Shown one piece after another: positions 34,316-43,288 of a stretch of DNA of 64,000 bases; the first letter of the stretch is position 1; the number at the start of each line of letters is the position of its first letter. The position numbers and the translations under genes were made by a program. This stretch comes from Methyloversatilis sp. RAC08 (lineage in GTDB: Bacteria; Pseudomonadota; Gammaproteobacteria; Burkholderiales; Rhodocyclaceae). The notes beneath the pieces were generated by a model. It had not been told where the DNA came from. It worked only from the letters and a program-made list of their open reading frames with translations, and searched no databases. The stretch spans positions 1,860,001 to 1,924,000 of the forward strand of contig NZ_CP016448.1 in assembly GCF_001713355.1 (NCBI RefSeq). The letters are read 5' to 3'.

Positions 34316-35099
34316 CGCCCAGCGGCGCTTCGCGAGTGCCTTGCGCAGCGCGCGGGGCGAACCGGCCATGCTGCCGCTGCTGACCGGTGACGCCGTACGC
34401 AACCGAAGCCTGCTCGGCGTCTATCGCGGCAATGCGGTGGCGAACGCCAACGCCGCACTGACGCTGGCCTACCCGGTGTGCCGGCAGATCACCGGCGACG
34501 ACTACTTCGACGCGCTGGTGCGCCGCTACTGGGCGCAGACGCCTTCGACCGACGGCGACCTCAATCGCTACGGTCACCGCTTTGCCGACTTTCTCGACGG
34601 CTTCGAGCCGGTGCGCGCGCTGCCCTATCTGCCGGACGTGGCCCGTCTCGAGTGGTCGGTGCATGTCGCGACAACGGCGGCCGACGCCGCGCCGCTGGGC
34701 GGCGGGGCCTTTGCCGGCCTCGACCCCGATGCGCTGGCCACGGCCCGCCTGCACATGACGCCCGGCTTCGCGCTGCTCGGCAGTGCATGGCCGATTGCCG
34801 ACATCTGGCTGCAGCATCAGCCGGGCGCTGACGGCGGGTCGGGCGATCAACTCGACATCGATCTCGAACAGGCGCAGTACGCCGTCGTGTGGCGCGACGG
34901 GCTGCGTGTGCGGGTGGCGCCGCTGCCCGCCGGCGCCTACACATTCTGGGCCGCCATTGCGCTGGTCGGCGCCGGCTTCGGCGACGCCTGGGCCGGCGCC
35001 ATCCAGTACGAACAGGATTTCAACCTTGCAGCCGCCATCGAACAGGCCATTGCCTGCGGCTGGCTGCACCACATCGAAACCAGGGGACAAGAACAATGA
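34287..35099 (+). CDS. bufC: BufC, MNIO partner protein (DUF2063)
   Basis: A 270-residue protein whose N-terminal domain (LLDAQRRFASALR...LGVYRGNAVANANAALTLAYPVCRQITGDDYFDALVRRYW, about 6-85) is DUF2063, the recognition partner of DUF692 MNIO enzymes. The C-terminal 130 residues form a second, less conserved domain. Despite an old DNA-binding label for the family, the place between bufB and DoxX shows it is the substrate-binding partner that delivers BufA to BufB. ATG 34287 has a weak ribosome site and starts inside bufB. Confidence 0.93.
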   Translation: MGCPVSALLDAQRRFASALRSARGEPAMLPLLTGDAVRNRSLLGVYRGNAVANANAALTLAYPVCRQITGDDYFDALVRRYWAQTPSTDGDLNRYGHRFADFLDGFEPVRALPYLPDVARLEWSVHVATTAADAAPLGGGAFAGLDPDALATARLHMTPGFALLGSAWPIADIWLQHQPGADGGSGDQLDIDLEQAQYAVVWRDGLRVRVAPLPAGAYTFWAAIALVGAGFGDAWAGAIQYEQDFNLAAAIEQAIACGWLHHIETRGQEQ

Positions 35100-35554
35100 A
35101 TGCCGTCACTCGCGCCTACGACTTCGGCGCACCGCTCGCGCGCCTCGCCGACCACGTGCAGCCGCTGCTGCTGCTCGCCCTGCGTTTGTACATTGCATGG
35201 GTATTCATCAAGGCCGGTCTGACCAAGATCGAGGACTGGGACAGCACGCTTTTCCTGTTCACCGAAGAGTACAAGGTGCCGCTGCTGCCGCCGGCCATCG
35301 CGGCCCTCATGGGCACGGCCGGCGAAATCGTTCTGCCGCCACTGCTCGCCATCGGTCTGGCCGGGCGCTTCGCCGCGCTGGGCCTGTTCATCGTGAACAT
35401 CATGGCTGTCGTGTCCTACCCCGCGCTGTGGGAATTCGAGTGCCCGGCGGCTGTCGAGTCGCACCTGTGGTGGGGCGTCGGGCTGCTGGTGATCGCGGTG
35501 TTCGGACCCGGCGCGCTGTCGGTCGATCGACTGCTGGGACGCCGCCGCGACTGA
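35096..35554 (+). CDS. DoxX family membrane protein of the bufferin operon
   Basis: A 152-residue membrane protein with four helices and the DoxX signatures LRLYIAWVFIKAGLTKIEDW and GTAGEIVLPPLLAIGLAGRFAALGL. Its ATG overlaps the bufC stop (ATGA), so it belongs to the operon. DoxX proteins commonly end bufferin operons and are thought to help with redox or export at the membrane. A terminator-like hairpin at 35650 closes the unit. Confidence 0.93.
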   Translation: MNAVTRAYDFGAPLARLADHVQPLLLLALRLYIAWVFIKAGLTKIEDWDSTLFLFTEEYKVPLLPPAIAALMGTAGEIVLPPLLAIGLAGRFAALGLFIVNIMAVVSYPALWEFECPAAVESHLWWGVGLLVIAVFGPGALSVDRLLGRRRD

Positions 35555-35649
35555 GTCGACGCGGGTGCCGGGCGGGCCGTCCGCGTCGGCGCTGAAACAT
35601 GGTGCAACACAGCAAAGGGGCCGCCCGGGAACGCCAGGCAGTTTGTGTT

Positions 35650-35683
35650 GCCCGATTGGTATTCGCTATCGGGCTTTCGTCTT
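35650..35683 (+). terminator. Likely intrinsic terminator after the bufferin operon
   Basis: A seven-base stem GCCCGAT (35650-35656) and ATCGGGC (35668-35674) encloses an 11-base loop and is followed by CTTTCGTCTT, a T-rich though interrupted tail. It lies 95 bases after the DoxX stop, but its tail runs into the presumed TTG start of the next gene (35682), so it could also act as a leader hairpin. Confidence 0.55.
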
Positions 35684-36173
35684 GACACCTCCCTTCCGCT
35701 GCATCCTGCTGTGCGTGGCCTGTCTTGCCAGTGGCGTCGCCTCGGCCGATGCCACCGCACCGTCACACCGCATCGGCCTGCAGTTCGGACCCTATATTCA
35801 CCACTGGGACCGTGAACCTGACCACAACAACGTGCCGGCCTTGTTCGGCCTCGAATACGAGTCGCCGACGCGCTGGAATGTCGGCGCGGCCTGGTTCCGC
35901 AACTCGTTCGACCAGGCCAGCGAGTACTACTACGGGGGCCGGAGCTGGCCGATCGAAGCGGTTAGCCCGAACCTGTACGTAAAGGTGACTGCCGGCGCGC
36001 TGCTCGGCTATTCGGGCGAGTACGAAGACAAGATTCCATTCAACCGCAAGGGTGTCGCGTTTGCGGTCATTCCGGCGCTGGGCTACCAGTACGACCGCTA
36101 CAACGCCCAGGTCGCGCTGCTCGGCACCGCTGGCTTCATGGTGACCTTCGGCATCGACCTGGGCCGCTGGTAA
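35682..36173 (+). CDS. Small outer-membrane barrel-like protein
   Basis: About 163 residues from the TTG at 35682, the nearest start that keeps the signal peptide (ending GVASA). Upstream codons of the open frame are not convincing. The mature part has many aromatic residues and alternating strands (IGLQFGPYIHHW, FGLEYES, WNVGAAWFRNSF, LYVKVTAGALLGYSGEY, VAFAVIPALGYQYDRY) and ends with FGIDLGRW. This suggests an eight-strand barrel like PagL or the small proteins annotated as glycerol-phosphate transporters; no active site is evident. The ribosome site is weak. Confidence 0.7.
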   Translation: MTPPFRCILLCVACLASGVASADATAPSHRIGLQFGPYIHHWDREPDHNNVPALFGLEYESPTRWNVGAAWFRNSFDQASEYYYGGRSWPIEAVSPNLYVKVTAGALLGYSGEYEDKIPFNRKGVAFAVIPALGYQYDRYNAQVALLGTAGFMVTFGIDLGRW

Positions 36174-36221
36174 GTCCCTGGCGGACAACGACTGTCCTGC
36201 GGTGCGTCCGGCAGCAACCCG

Positions 36222-37313
36222 TCACACAGGCAGCGCCGGCTCGCTGCCGCCGCGCTGCAGGATGATGCCGCAGCCGCGGGTTTCGTACAGGTCAAGCCGT
36301 TCGAGTGACGGGATCAGCGGCGTCGCCAGCGTCATGATGCGACGCGCCAGGCTGGCGGTGTCCGCGTCGCTGCCACCGCCCTCCATCAGTTCGTGCAGCG
36401 GCGCGTGGTCGAGCCGGTCGAACAGCGGCGCGAACTGCGCCTTCACGTCGCCGAAATCGACCGTCCAGCCCATGATCGGGTCGAGCGGCGCAGCCAGATG
36501 AAGACGCAGCGTGAAGGTGTGTCCGTGAATGCGCCGGCGCGGGTCGCCGTCGGGTGCGCGCTTGAGCCGCACCGCACTGTCGAGCGTGAACTCCTTCCAT
36601 ACGCGGTGCTGCCGGCCATCAAATTGCGCGCCGCAGCTGGCGGTTTCGTAGACGGTGACCCAGCGCAGGCCGGGCAGCGCCGGCTTCAATTGATGCCAGA
36701 TCCAGGCCGCGATGTTTTCGCTGGTCGGGTTGTCGAGCCCGGCGATGTCGTTCAGGCAGGCCAGATGCAGTTGCGCGTGCAGCGGCGCCCACACGGCATC
36801 GATCCGTTCCGGGTCGACCGCTGCATCGGGCGCCGGCTTCGCGTGCAGCAGCACTTCGAAGCCGTGGCCGTGCATGCGGCCGCACTTGTGGCCGGGTGCC
36901 ACGCGCGGCAGCTGGTGCGCCGACTGGAACACGTAGCGGCGCCACACGTGGGCGTCGCCGTGCCGATCCAGCTGCACGCCGGCCTGGGAGGTGCTGCGCA
37001 CGCCGACCGCGTACGCATCGGGCAGGTCGAGCTGCCCGCGCAGCCAGCGCGCGAGATCTTCATCGCCGGGCCGGGTGACGGTGTCGTTCAGCAGCCGGTA
37101 GTCGAGCGGCGCGAGCACCGTGCGCAGCCGCGCCGCCAGCGCATCGACCTCTCCGCCGGCCACACCGCCCCAGCCCTCGGGCAGCGCGGCACGCACGCAG
37201 CCGGTGAAGCTGTGACCATGCAGCGCGTGCGCCCGGTGTGCGGTCGGCAGGTGATCGAGGCGGCGCGCGGCTTCGAAGTCCGCGGCGGCAACATGGAGCA
37301 GAGTGTCGTTCAT
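36222..37313 (-). CDS. Triplicated 6-pyruvoyl-tetrahydropterin synthase / QueD-like protein
   Basis: A 363-residue protein holding three copies of the PTPS (tunnelling) fold, usually 120-140 residues each. Copy 1: residues 1-120, HGH at 32-34. Copy 2: about 122-235, with SAHQL (H133), GHKCGRMHGHGF (C144, H148, H150) and LNDI...NPTSENIAAWIW, the full QueD signature. Copy 3: about 236-363, HGH at 263-265 and LDHAPLH. The first zinc histidine is R17 in copy 1 and V248 in copy 3, and only copy 2 has the catalytic cysteine. Only copy 2 should be active. Confidence 0.85.
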   Translation of the reverse strand: MNDTLLHVAAADFEAARRLDHLPTAHRAHALHGHSFTGCVRAALPEGWGGVAGGEVDALAARLRTVLAPLDYRLLNDTVTRPGDEDLARWLRGQLDLPDAYAVGVRSTSQAGVQLDRHGDAHVWRRYVFQSAHQLPRVAPGHKCGRMHGHGFEVLLHAKPAPDAAVDPERIDAVWAPLHAQLHLACLNDIAGLDNPTSENIAAWIWHQLKPALPGLRWVTVYETASCGAQFDGRQHRVWKEFTLDSAVRLKRAPDGDPRRRIHGHTFTLRLHLAAPLDPIMGWTVDFGDVKAQFAPLFDRLDHAPLHELMEGGGSDADTASLARRIMTLATPLIPSLERLDLYETRGCGIILQRGGSEPALPV

Positions 37314-37408
37314 GGTCGGGGTCAGGTCATGCGGTTCCGGCAGCGCCGCAGTGTGCCTGAGTGCGCAGTACTATCAGTATCGATCGAAATCCGGAAGGAG
37401 CACACCTC

Positions 37409-37795
37409 ATGTCCATCAGTCTGCTCGGCGCAGTGAAAGCCGTGCCCTGGGGCGACGTCATCGCGGCGGCCCCGAGCGTGGTGCAGGGCGCCAATGCGTT
37501 GTGGGATCGCGTTGCGAAAAAGCGGCCGAAAGGCGAGCCGGCGGATGCACCGGCGACGGCACCGGCCGGCGCGCCGGCCGAGGTGCGGCTGGCCGCCCTC
37601 GAACAGGTGGTCAGCGAACTGCAGAAGGAGGCGCTCGCCTCGTCGCAGCTGATCCGCTCGCTGGCCGAACAGAATGTGCAGCTGGTACGCGAGATCGAAG
37701 TACTGCGCCTGCGCTCGCGCGTCATGCTCGCCGCCGCCGTGGTGTTCAGCGTGGCACTGGCGGCCAGCCTGTACTTCGCGCTGGCGGCACGCTGA
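37409..37795 (+). CDS. Tail-anchored coiled-coil protein, function unknown
   Basis: A 128-residue protein with a strong GGAAGGAG before the ATG. The first 45 residues are mixed and include APSVVQGANALWDRVAKKR; an Ala/Pro/Gly-rich linker follows, then a coiled coil (about 60-103) and one C-terminal membrane helix (about 105-126). Such a tail-anchored layout suggests a membrane-bound scaffold. I do not recognise a family. It is divergent from the QueD-like gene. Confidence 0.72.
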   Translation: MSISLLGAVKAVPWGDVIAAAPSVVQGANALWDRVAKKRPKGEPADAPATAPAGAPAEVRLAALEQVVSELQKEALASSQLIRSLAEQNVQLVREIEVLRLRSRVMLAAAVVFSVALAASLYFALAAR

Positions 37796-37838
37796 ACCGG
37801 GGTTATCGAGGTCACGGCGCCGCCCGTCGCCGGTCTGC

Positions 37839-38417
37839 ATGACCATGACGCCCTCCGACATCCTGACGCCGCGTCTGCGGCTGCGCGCCATGGGTGCAGA
37901 GTTCCTGGCTGCGTCGGCCGACGGGCGGGACATCGACGAACTGTCCTCTCTGATCGGTCTGAAGGTGGCCACCGCGTGGTTGCGCGAAGCCGATCTGGCA
38001 GCCCTGCGTCTGCATGACGTCACGACCGACCCGGCCAGCCTGCCCTGGTCGGTGCGCGCGCTGGCACTGCGCGGCAGCGGCGAAATGGTCGGCCATGCGG
38101 GTTTTCATTCCCGCCCGGCGCCCGATTATCTGGCGCCGTACGCCGCCGATGCGGTCGAAATCGGCTACACGATCTACCCGCGTCACCGCCGGCAAGGTCT
38201 GGCACGCGAAACGCTGGTCGCGCTGATCCGCTGGGCCCACGTCGAGCAGGGTGTGCCGCGCTTCGTCGCGTCGGTCAGCCCGGACAACCTTGCATCGTGC
38301 GCGCTGCTCGCCAGCGCGGGTTTCCGGCGCATCGCATCGTTCATCGACGAGATCGACGGTCTGGAATACGTGCTGCTGCTCGACGCCCCCGACGTGCCGC
38401 GTCTGCTCGGAATGTAG
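37839..38417 (+). CDS. GNAT family acetyltransferase
   Basis: A 192-residue GNAT protein of the RimJ/RimL-like branch. The acetyl-CoA-binding motif is YTIYPRHRRQGLARETLVALIRWA, with HRRQGLA as the RxxGxA loop; VSPDNLASCALLASAGFRRIA closes the domain. The start begins TPRLRLRA, the typical entry of the branch. ATG 37845 is an alternative. The acceptor is unknown. A short gap separates it from the coiled-coil gene, so co-transcription is possible. Confidence 0.88.
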   Translation: MTMTPSDILTPRLRLRAMGAEFLAASADGRDIDELSSLIGLKVATAWLREADLAALRLHDVTTDPASLPWSVRALALRGSGEMVGHAGFHSRPAPDYLAPYAADAVEIGYTIYPRHRRQGLARETLVALIRWAHVEQGVPRFVASVSPDNLASCALLASAGFRRIASFIDEIDGLEYVLLLDAPDVPRLLGM

Positions 38418-38459
38418 AAAAGCCGGACCGCCGGGGTCGGTGCGGTGCCGGCCGTGCGC

Positions 38460-40463
38460 CTACAGCTTGAAGCGGCCCACCAGTTCGCCGAGATGATCGG
38501 ATGCGCGCCCGATCTGCGACAGCGTGGCCGAGGTGCGCTGTATCGCGTGATCGGTGCTCTGCACCACTTCGGAAGCCTGCTCTGCCGACTGCGCCAGCGC
38601 CGTCGTCGCCGCCGACTGTTCCTGCGTCGCTTCGGCGATTTCGCGCACCCTTTCGGCGGCGCGCTGCATGCCGGCTTCGATGCCGCCGATCTCCTCGGCC
38701 ACGCGGGCAGCGCGTTCGACGCCCGATTCAACCGCGTCGCGCGTGCTGTTCATGCTCTGCACGGCGCGGTCGGTCTCGCCGTGCATGGCAGAAATCATGT
38801 CGCGGATTTCGGTGGTCGCGTTGCTGGTGCGTTCCGCCAGCTTGCGCACCTCGTCGGCCACCACCGCGAAGCCACGGCCCTGTTCGCCGGCGCGGGCGGC
38901 TTCGATGGCGGCATTGAGCGCCAGCAGATTGGTCTGGTCGGCGATTTCGCGGATCACCTGCACGATGCCGTTGATCTGCACCGAACGTTCGGCCAGACCG
39001 GTCAGCGAACCGGCCAGCGTTTCCATGCTGCCGGCGATGTCGCGCATGTGCGTCTGCATGCCGCGCACCGCTTCGCCGCTGCGCTGCGAGGCGGTGTGCG
39101 TGTCGAGCATGACACCGTTGGCTTCGGTCGCGTGGCTGGCGATATGGCCGATCGACACGGTGATTTCCTCTATCGTCGCTGCGTTGTCGCCGGTGGTGCC
39201 GGCCAGCGAGCGCGAACTGCCGGCGATTTGGCGGGTGGCGTCCGACGCTTCGCGGATGCCGCTGACCAGTGTGTGGCTCTGGTCGCGCACCTCGATGAAC
39301 ATGCGCTGCAGGCTGCCGAGGAAGGCATTGACCGAGGTGGCGACGCGGCCCAGCTCGTCGCGGCTGCCGGTTTCCGGCAGACGGCGCGTCAGGTCGCCTT
39401 CGCCGCTGGCCAGCGCCTTCATTGCGTCGGCCAGGGTTTCCAGCGGCCGGGTCATCGCACCGAGCAATGCGAAAAGCACGCCGGCGGTCAGCAGCACGCT
39501 GATGACGCCCATCGCGATGGCGGTGTTGCGCAGCGAATCCGCCGACGCGGTGATCACGCCCTCGGGCACCGACACCACGCTGCCCCACCAGGCGTCGCCG
39601 TCGCTCAACGCTACGCGCTGCAGGAAATGACGCACGCCGGCGGCATCGCGCCACTGCAGGCTGCGACCTTCGCGCAATGCCGCCAGCGCATCGGCCGGCA
39701 GGTCGGTGGCCGGTTTGCCGATGCGGGCGGTGTCGGCATGCGCGACCACGAGGCCGGACGGCGCATACAGCGCAACCGTGCCGACGTCGAGCGGCTTGAT
39801 GCGGCCCAGATCGTCGGCCAGCCGGTCGAGCGCCATGTCGACGCCGGCAATGCCGGCGAAGCGGCCATTGACGGTCAGCGGCTTGACCAGTGAAGTGATG
39901 AGCATCTTCTTGCCGCCGACCATGTACTCGTATGGTTCGGCGAGATAGGCGCGGCCGGTCTGCTTCGGCTGCAGGTAGTAGTCGCCGGCGCCCGGCTTGT
40001 CGTAGTCGACCAGCGCTTCGACCGACAGCGTGTCGCCGCTGCGGCTCCAGTAGGGCACGAAGCGGCCGCTCACGTCATGACCGGCGGCACCGGCGAAGTC
40101 GGCGTCGCGTGCGTCGAAGGCATTGGCTTCCCAGCCGGTGTAGACGCCCAGCAGCGCGGGCCGGCCTTCCAGCGTGCGGCGCAGCAGGCGACTGACGGCG
40201 TCGCGATCCAGCGTCCCTTTCGCATGCAGGCCTTCGAGCGATAGCGCCAGCGTGGACGACACCGCCATCGCCTCGTCCAGATCCGCGCCAACGTCATGCG
40301 CGACCGAGGTCGCCACGCTCTCGGCGCGCGCCAGCCCCTGTTCCAGTACCGCCTGATGGCTGCGCCAGGCGAGTACGCCCAGCGTGACCGAAAAGCAGAG
40401 CAGGACGGTGATTACGGTGGAGGCCAGCAGCTTGGTGCGCAGATTCAGGGTGTGCAGATTCAT
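38460..40463 (-). CDS. Methyl-accepting chemotaxis protein with dCache sensor
   Basis: A 667-residue chemoreceptor. Membrane helix 1 (about 10-32), a periplasmic double-Cache sensor (about 35-300, with [31 protein letters not shown] and [16 protein letters not shown]), helix 2 (about 308-330), HAMP (about 331-385) and a long signalling domain. The hairpin tip [41 protein letters not shown] is canonical, so it should couple to CheA/CheW. Its ligand is unknown, but the dCache family often binds amino acids or other small carboxylates. No che genes lie in the window. Confidence 0.95.
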   Translation of the reverse strand: MNLHTLNLRTKLLASTVITVLLCFSVTLGVLAWRSHQAVLEQGLARAESVATSVAHDVGADLDEAMAVSSTLALSLEGLHAKGTLDRDAVSRLLRRTLEGRPALLGVYTGWEANAFDARDADFAGAAGHDVSGRFVPYWSRSGDTLSVEALVDYDKPGAGDYYLQPKQTGRAYLAEPYEYMVGGKKMLITSLVKPLTVNGRFAGIAGVDMALDRLADDLGRIKPLDVGTVALYAPSGLVVAHADTARIGKPATDLPADALAALREGRSLQWRDAAGVRHFLQRVALSDGDAWWGSVVSVPEGVITASADSLRNTAIAMGVISVLLTAGVLFALLGAMTRPLETLADAMKALASGEGDLTRRLPETGSRDELGRVATSVNAFLGSLQRMFIEVRDQSHTLVSGIREASDATRQIAGSSRSLAGTTGDNAATIEEITVSIGHIASHATEANGVMLDTHTASQRSGEAVRGMQTHMRDIAGSMETLAGSLTGLAERSVQINGIVQVIREIADQTNLLALNAAIEAARAGEQGRGFAVVADEVRKLAERTSNATTEIRDMISAMHGETDRAVQSMNSTRDAVESGVERAARVAEEIGGIEAGMQRAAERVREIAEATQEQSAATTALAQSAEQASEVVQSTDHAIQRTSATLSQIGRASDHLGELVGRFKL

Positions 40464-40619
40464 GATCGAGCTCGGGTTCGGTGACGAGATATTCACGACG
40501 ATCAAAAAAGTTTCTTTAGGAGAACAATTTGTGAACGCAATGCATTATTCGAGCGCGACCGACCTGTCTTTTCGACCCGTTGCGTGCGGCGCCGGAATTT
40601 CCGCATCTGCTCGACACGT

Positions 40620-40647
40620 AAAAAAGCCGACCCCAGGGGGCCGGCTT
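40620..40647 (-). terminator. Intrinsic terminator after the PA2169-type gene
   Basis: On the minus strand, AAGCCGGCCCC and GGGGTCGGCTT form an 11-base arm pair with one imperfect position, a two- to three-base loop, and a run of six T at 40625-40620. It lies 45 bases after the stop at 40692 and is the only good terminator for that gene. Confidence 0.85.
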
Positions 40648-40691
40648 CCCGTGCCGGGCGGTCATCTGACCGCCGTCCTCATGCAAGCGGA

Positions 40692-41144
40692 TCAGGCGGC
40701 GGCGCGGTACTGGTCGCGCAGCTGTCGGATCTGGTCATGGTTGCGCTGCGCGCCGATCAGCTGACGCTGCACCAGATTGCGCAGCTCCGGCGGCAACGCC
40801 GCTTCCAGTGCCTTGCGGTAGCGGGCCAGCGCGCGGTCCTCGCCGCGTTCGGCTTCTTCCAGCATCGCCACATCGTCCTTGCCCGGCAGCGCGCCGCGCA
40901 CGCTGACCCAGCCGCGATGCAGCGCGCCGACCACCGTTCCCGACGTGTCGGCCTCGCCGCCCGCGCGCACCACCTCCGTCTGCAGTTCCTGTGCCGCAGT
41001 GCTGCATTCCAGCGCCCGCTGCCTGAACATCGACTGCAACTTCACCGAGTCCGCCTGATCGGCGCAGGTGTTGAATCCGTACTCGCCATCCTTGCAGGTT
41101 TCGATCAGGCCGTTCAGCACTTCAATCGTTTCGCTCTGGTTCAT
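40692..41144 (-). CDS. PA2169/DUF2383 family four-helix-bundle protein
   Basis: A 150-residue ferritin-like four-helix-bundle protein. The family opening MNQSETIEVLNGLIETCKDGEYGFNTCAD is clear, and acidic/histidine helix residues (HDQIRQLRDQY near the end) recall the bacterioferritin-like fold, though ligands are not complete enough to call iron binding. AAGGAGA precedes the ATG. The 292-base gap to 41436 upstream holds no gene I can support. Such proteins are often stress-induced; here this is inference. Confidence 0.92.
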   Translation of the reverse strand: MNQSETIEVLNGLIETCKDGEYGFNTCADQADSVKLQSMFRQRALECSTAAQELQTEVVRAGGEADTSGTVVGALHRGWVSVRGALPGKDDVAMLEEAERGEDRALARYRKALEAALPPELRNLVQRQLIGAQRNHDQIRQLRDQYRAAA

Positions 41145-41436
41145 GATGTCTCCTTGGGATGAGTGACAGCCAACTGCGCTGTCGAGACTTCATCCTAGGG
41201 AAACGCGGCCATCCGGGCTGCGGGCGATCGCGAAGCCCGCTGTAGGGGATGACCGACCCGCCGGTTGCATCCTGTTGCAGTCATCGCCGCGCGCGGCAGC
41301 GCCAACCAGTGCGAGGCCCGGGGAGGAATTCGCCGTCCGTATCGCCGCCAGCGTCCGTCATGCGCCTGCACCTTGAAGCGGCCCAGAACGGGCTGGCGAC
41401 CTCCGCCATGCAAGATTCTTCGACGCCCGAAGGCGG

Positions 41437-43191
41437 TCAGTCCGGCAGTCCGAACACGATGACGGCGTCACCCTGACGATAGCCCCAGATGGCGCTGCCG
41501 CCGGCCGCCACCGCCACATAAGGCTTGCCGTCGAGGGCGAAGGCGATCGGCGGCGCATTCACGCCGGCGCCGGTCTGGAAGCGCCACAGCCGCTTGCCGC
41601 TGACGCTGTCGAACGCGGACAGGTGACCGTTGCCTTCGCCGGTGAACACCACGCCGGATTTCAGCGCAAGCACGCCGCCGACCAGCGGTTCATCGGTTCG
41701 CGCGGTCCATTTGAGCTTGCCGCGCTGCCTGAGATCGATCGCCGCAAGCACGCCCCAGTTCGCTTCGTCCGCCGGCTCCATGCTGTCGTAGCGCTGCGCC
41801 GGCTTGCCCGCCGTGGCGGTACTTTCCTTGATCCAGTAGCGCATCGGCATGTGCATCGCGGCGACGAAGGCCAGTCCGCGCCCGACGTCGACGGCGACCG
41901 GTGACCAGTTCACGCCGCCCGCCACGCCCGGCGTGATGCGCGTGCCTTCCTTGCTGGCACCGGCGAACAGGTTGTCCTGCTGCACGAAGGGCTCGGACTT
42001 GTACAGCAGCGCGCCGCTGGCGCGGTCATGCACATAGAACCAGCCCAGCTTCGACGCCTGACCGACCGCCGGCACGACCCGACCATCCGGCTCGCGGTGG
42101 TCGAACAGCACCGCCGGGCTGGCCACGTCGTAGCCCCACTTGTCGTGCGGAATCTGCTGGAAGTGCCAGGCGTAGGCGCCGGTCTTCGCACGGATGGCGA
42201 CCAGCGACGCGGTATACAGATTGTCGCCCGGGCGAGTGGTGTCGTTGATCTGCGGGCTCGGGTTGCCGGTGCCGAAGTACAGCAGGCCGGACTTCGCGTC
42301 ATAGGCCGGCGCATTCCACACCGAGCCGCCGCCGTATTCCCACGCGTCCTTGTGTTGCGGCGCGCTGGCGCGCTCGCCGGCGATGTCGCGGTTCAGCGGC
42401 AGGCCGTCTGCGGTTTTCTCGACGAAATCACCTTCCCAGCCGCCCTCCTGCGGCTTGCGCACGGTGTCGAACTGCCACACCCGCTGACCGGTCTTCGCGT
42501 CGAATGCCGCCAGAAAGCCGATGCCGCCGTACTTGCCCGCCATGCCGACGACCGACGCCAGCTGGCCTGCCGAGCCGGGCACGTCCAGATGCAGGCCGTA
42601 ACCCACGCCGTTGATGCCGACGATCACCCTGCCGTCCACCACCAGTGGTGCAGCGGCCGCGCCGACGCCCGAACCGCCGCCGACCTCGCCCTTGATGCCT
42701 TCGCTGCTTTCGGTCGTCGCGTTGTCCGGCCGCGCCAGTTCGATGTCCCAGTGCGGCTTGCCGGTGGCGGCGTCGAGCGCCACCAGGCGTGCATCCACCG
42801 TGGCGACGAACACGCGGCCGTCATCGAATGCCACGCCCCGATTCGCCGGGCCGCAGCACACCTTCTCCGTGCGCTTCTTGTGCGTGTAGCGCCACAGTTC
42901 GGCGCCGGTGCGCGCGTCGAGCGCCACCACGTGCGAACCGGGCAGCGACACATACATCTTTCCGCCGACCACCAGAGGCGTGGCCTGGAAGGTCTGCGCG
43001 ATGCCGCTCTGGTAGATCCACTTCGGCACCAGCTTCTGCACGGTCTTCGGCGTGACGCCCGGCAGGTCGGCCAGGCGCGTGTTTGCGTGATCCAGCCCGA
43101 AGGTGGACCATTCCCTGTCCTTGGGCGGGGCGGCGGCGAAAGTCAGTCCGGCGTTCAGCGCGAACGCGAGCGCAAGGGTGGAGCGGATCAT
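41437..43191 (-). CDS. PQQ-dependent (quinoprotein) alcohol dehydrogenase-like enzyme
   Basis: A 584-residue periplasmic protein with signal peptide 1-20 and an eight-bladed quinoprotein propeller built of W-motif repeats. The adjacent cysteines C112-C113 in KVCCGPANRG match the vicinal disulfide that stacks on PQQ. GTGNPSPQINDTTRPGDNLYTASLVAIRAKTGAYAWHFQQIPHDKWGYD matches the methanol/alcohol dehydrogenase family. There is no fused cytochrome domain and no cytochrome or PQQ gene beside it. Whether the metal is calcium or a lanthanide I cannot decide. It is divergent from dnaE with 97 bases between starts. Confidence 0.9.
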   Translation of the reverse strand: MIRSTLALAFALNAGLTFAAAPPKDREWSTFGLDHANTRLADLPGVTPKTVQKLVPKWIYQSGIAQTFQATPLVVGGKMYVSLPGSHVVALDARTGAELWRYTHKKRTEKVCCGPANRGVAFDDGRVFVATVDARLVALDAATGKPHWDIELARPDNATTESSEGIKGEVGGGSGVGAAAAPLVVDGRVIVGINGVGYGLHLDVPGSAGQLASVVGMAGKYGGIGFLAAFDAKTGQRVWQFDTVRKPQEGGWEGDFVEKTADGLPLNRDIAGERASAPQHKDAWEYGGGSVWNAPAYDAKSGLLYFGTGNPSPQINDTTRPGDNLYTASLVAIRAKTGAYAWHFQQIPHDKWGYDVASPAVLFDHREPDGRVVPAVGQASKLGWFYVHDRASGALLYKSEPFVQQDNLFAGASKEGTRITPGVAGGVNWSPVAVDVGRGLAFVAAMHMPMRYWIKESTATAGKPAQRYDSMEPADEANWGVLAAIDLRQRGKLKWTARTDEPLVGGVLALKSGVVFTGEGNGHLSAFDSVSGKRLWRFQTGAGVNAPPIAFALDGKPYVAVAAGGSAIWGYRQGDAVIVFGLPD

Positions 43192-43288
43192 GATGAAGAA
43201 CCCATTCGAGCTTCGACGAAGGCCCCGATAATAGGCGCACTGACGATAGCCCGATGCCGCGCACGCGGTCCGACGTAAAATCGGGCCC

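Noticed and set aside
38445-39893. A 482-codon plus-strand frame opposite the chemoreceptor
   Set aside because: Antisense to a canonical methyl-accepting protein; no family features.
41145-41436. Possible gene between the PA2169-type gene and the quinoprotein dehydrogenase
   Set aside because: Only Arg/Pro-rich short frames are open in both strands, with no consistent start; I treat it as intergenic.
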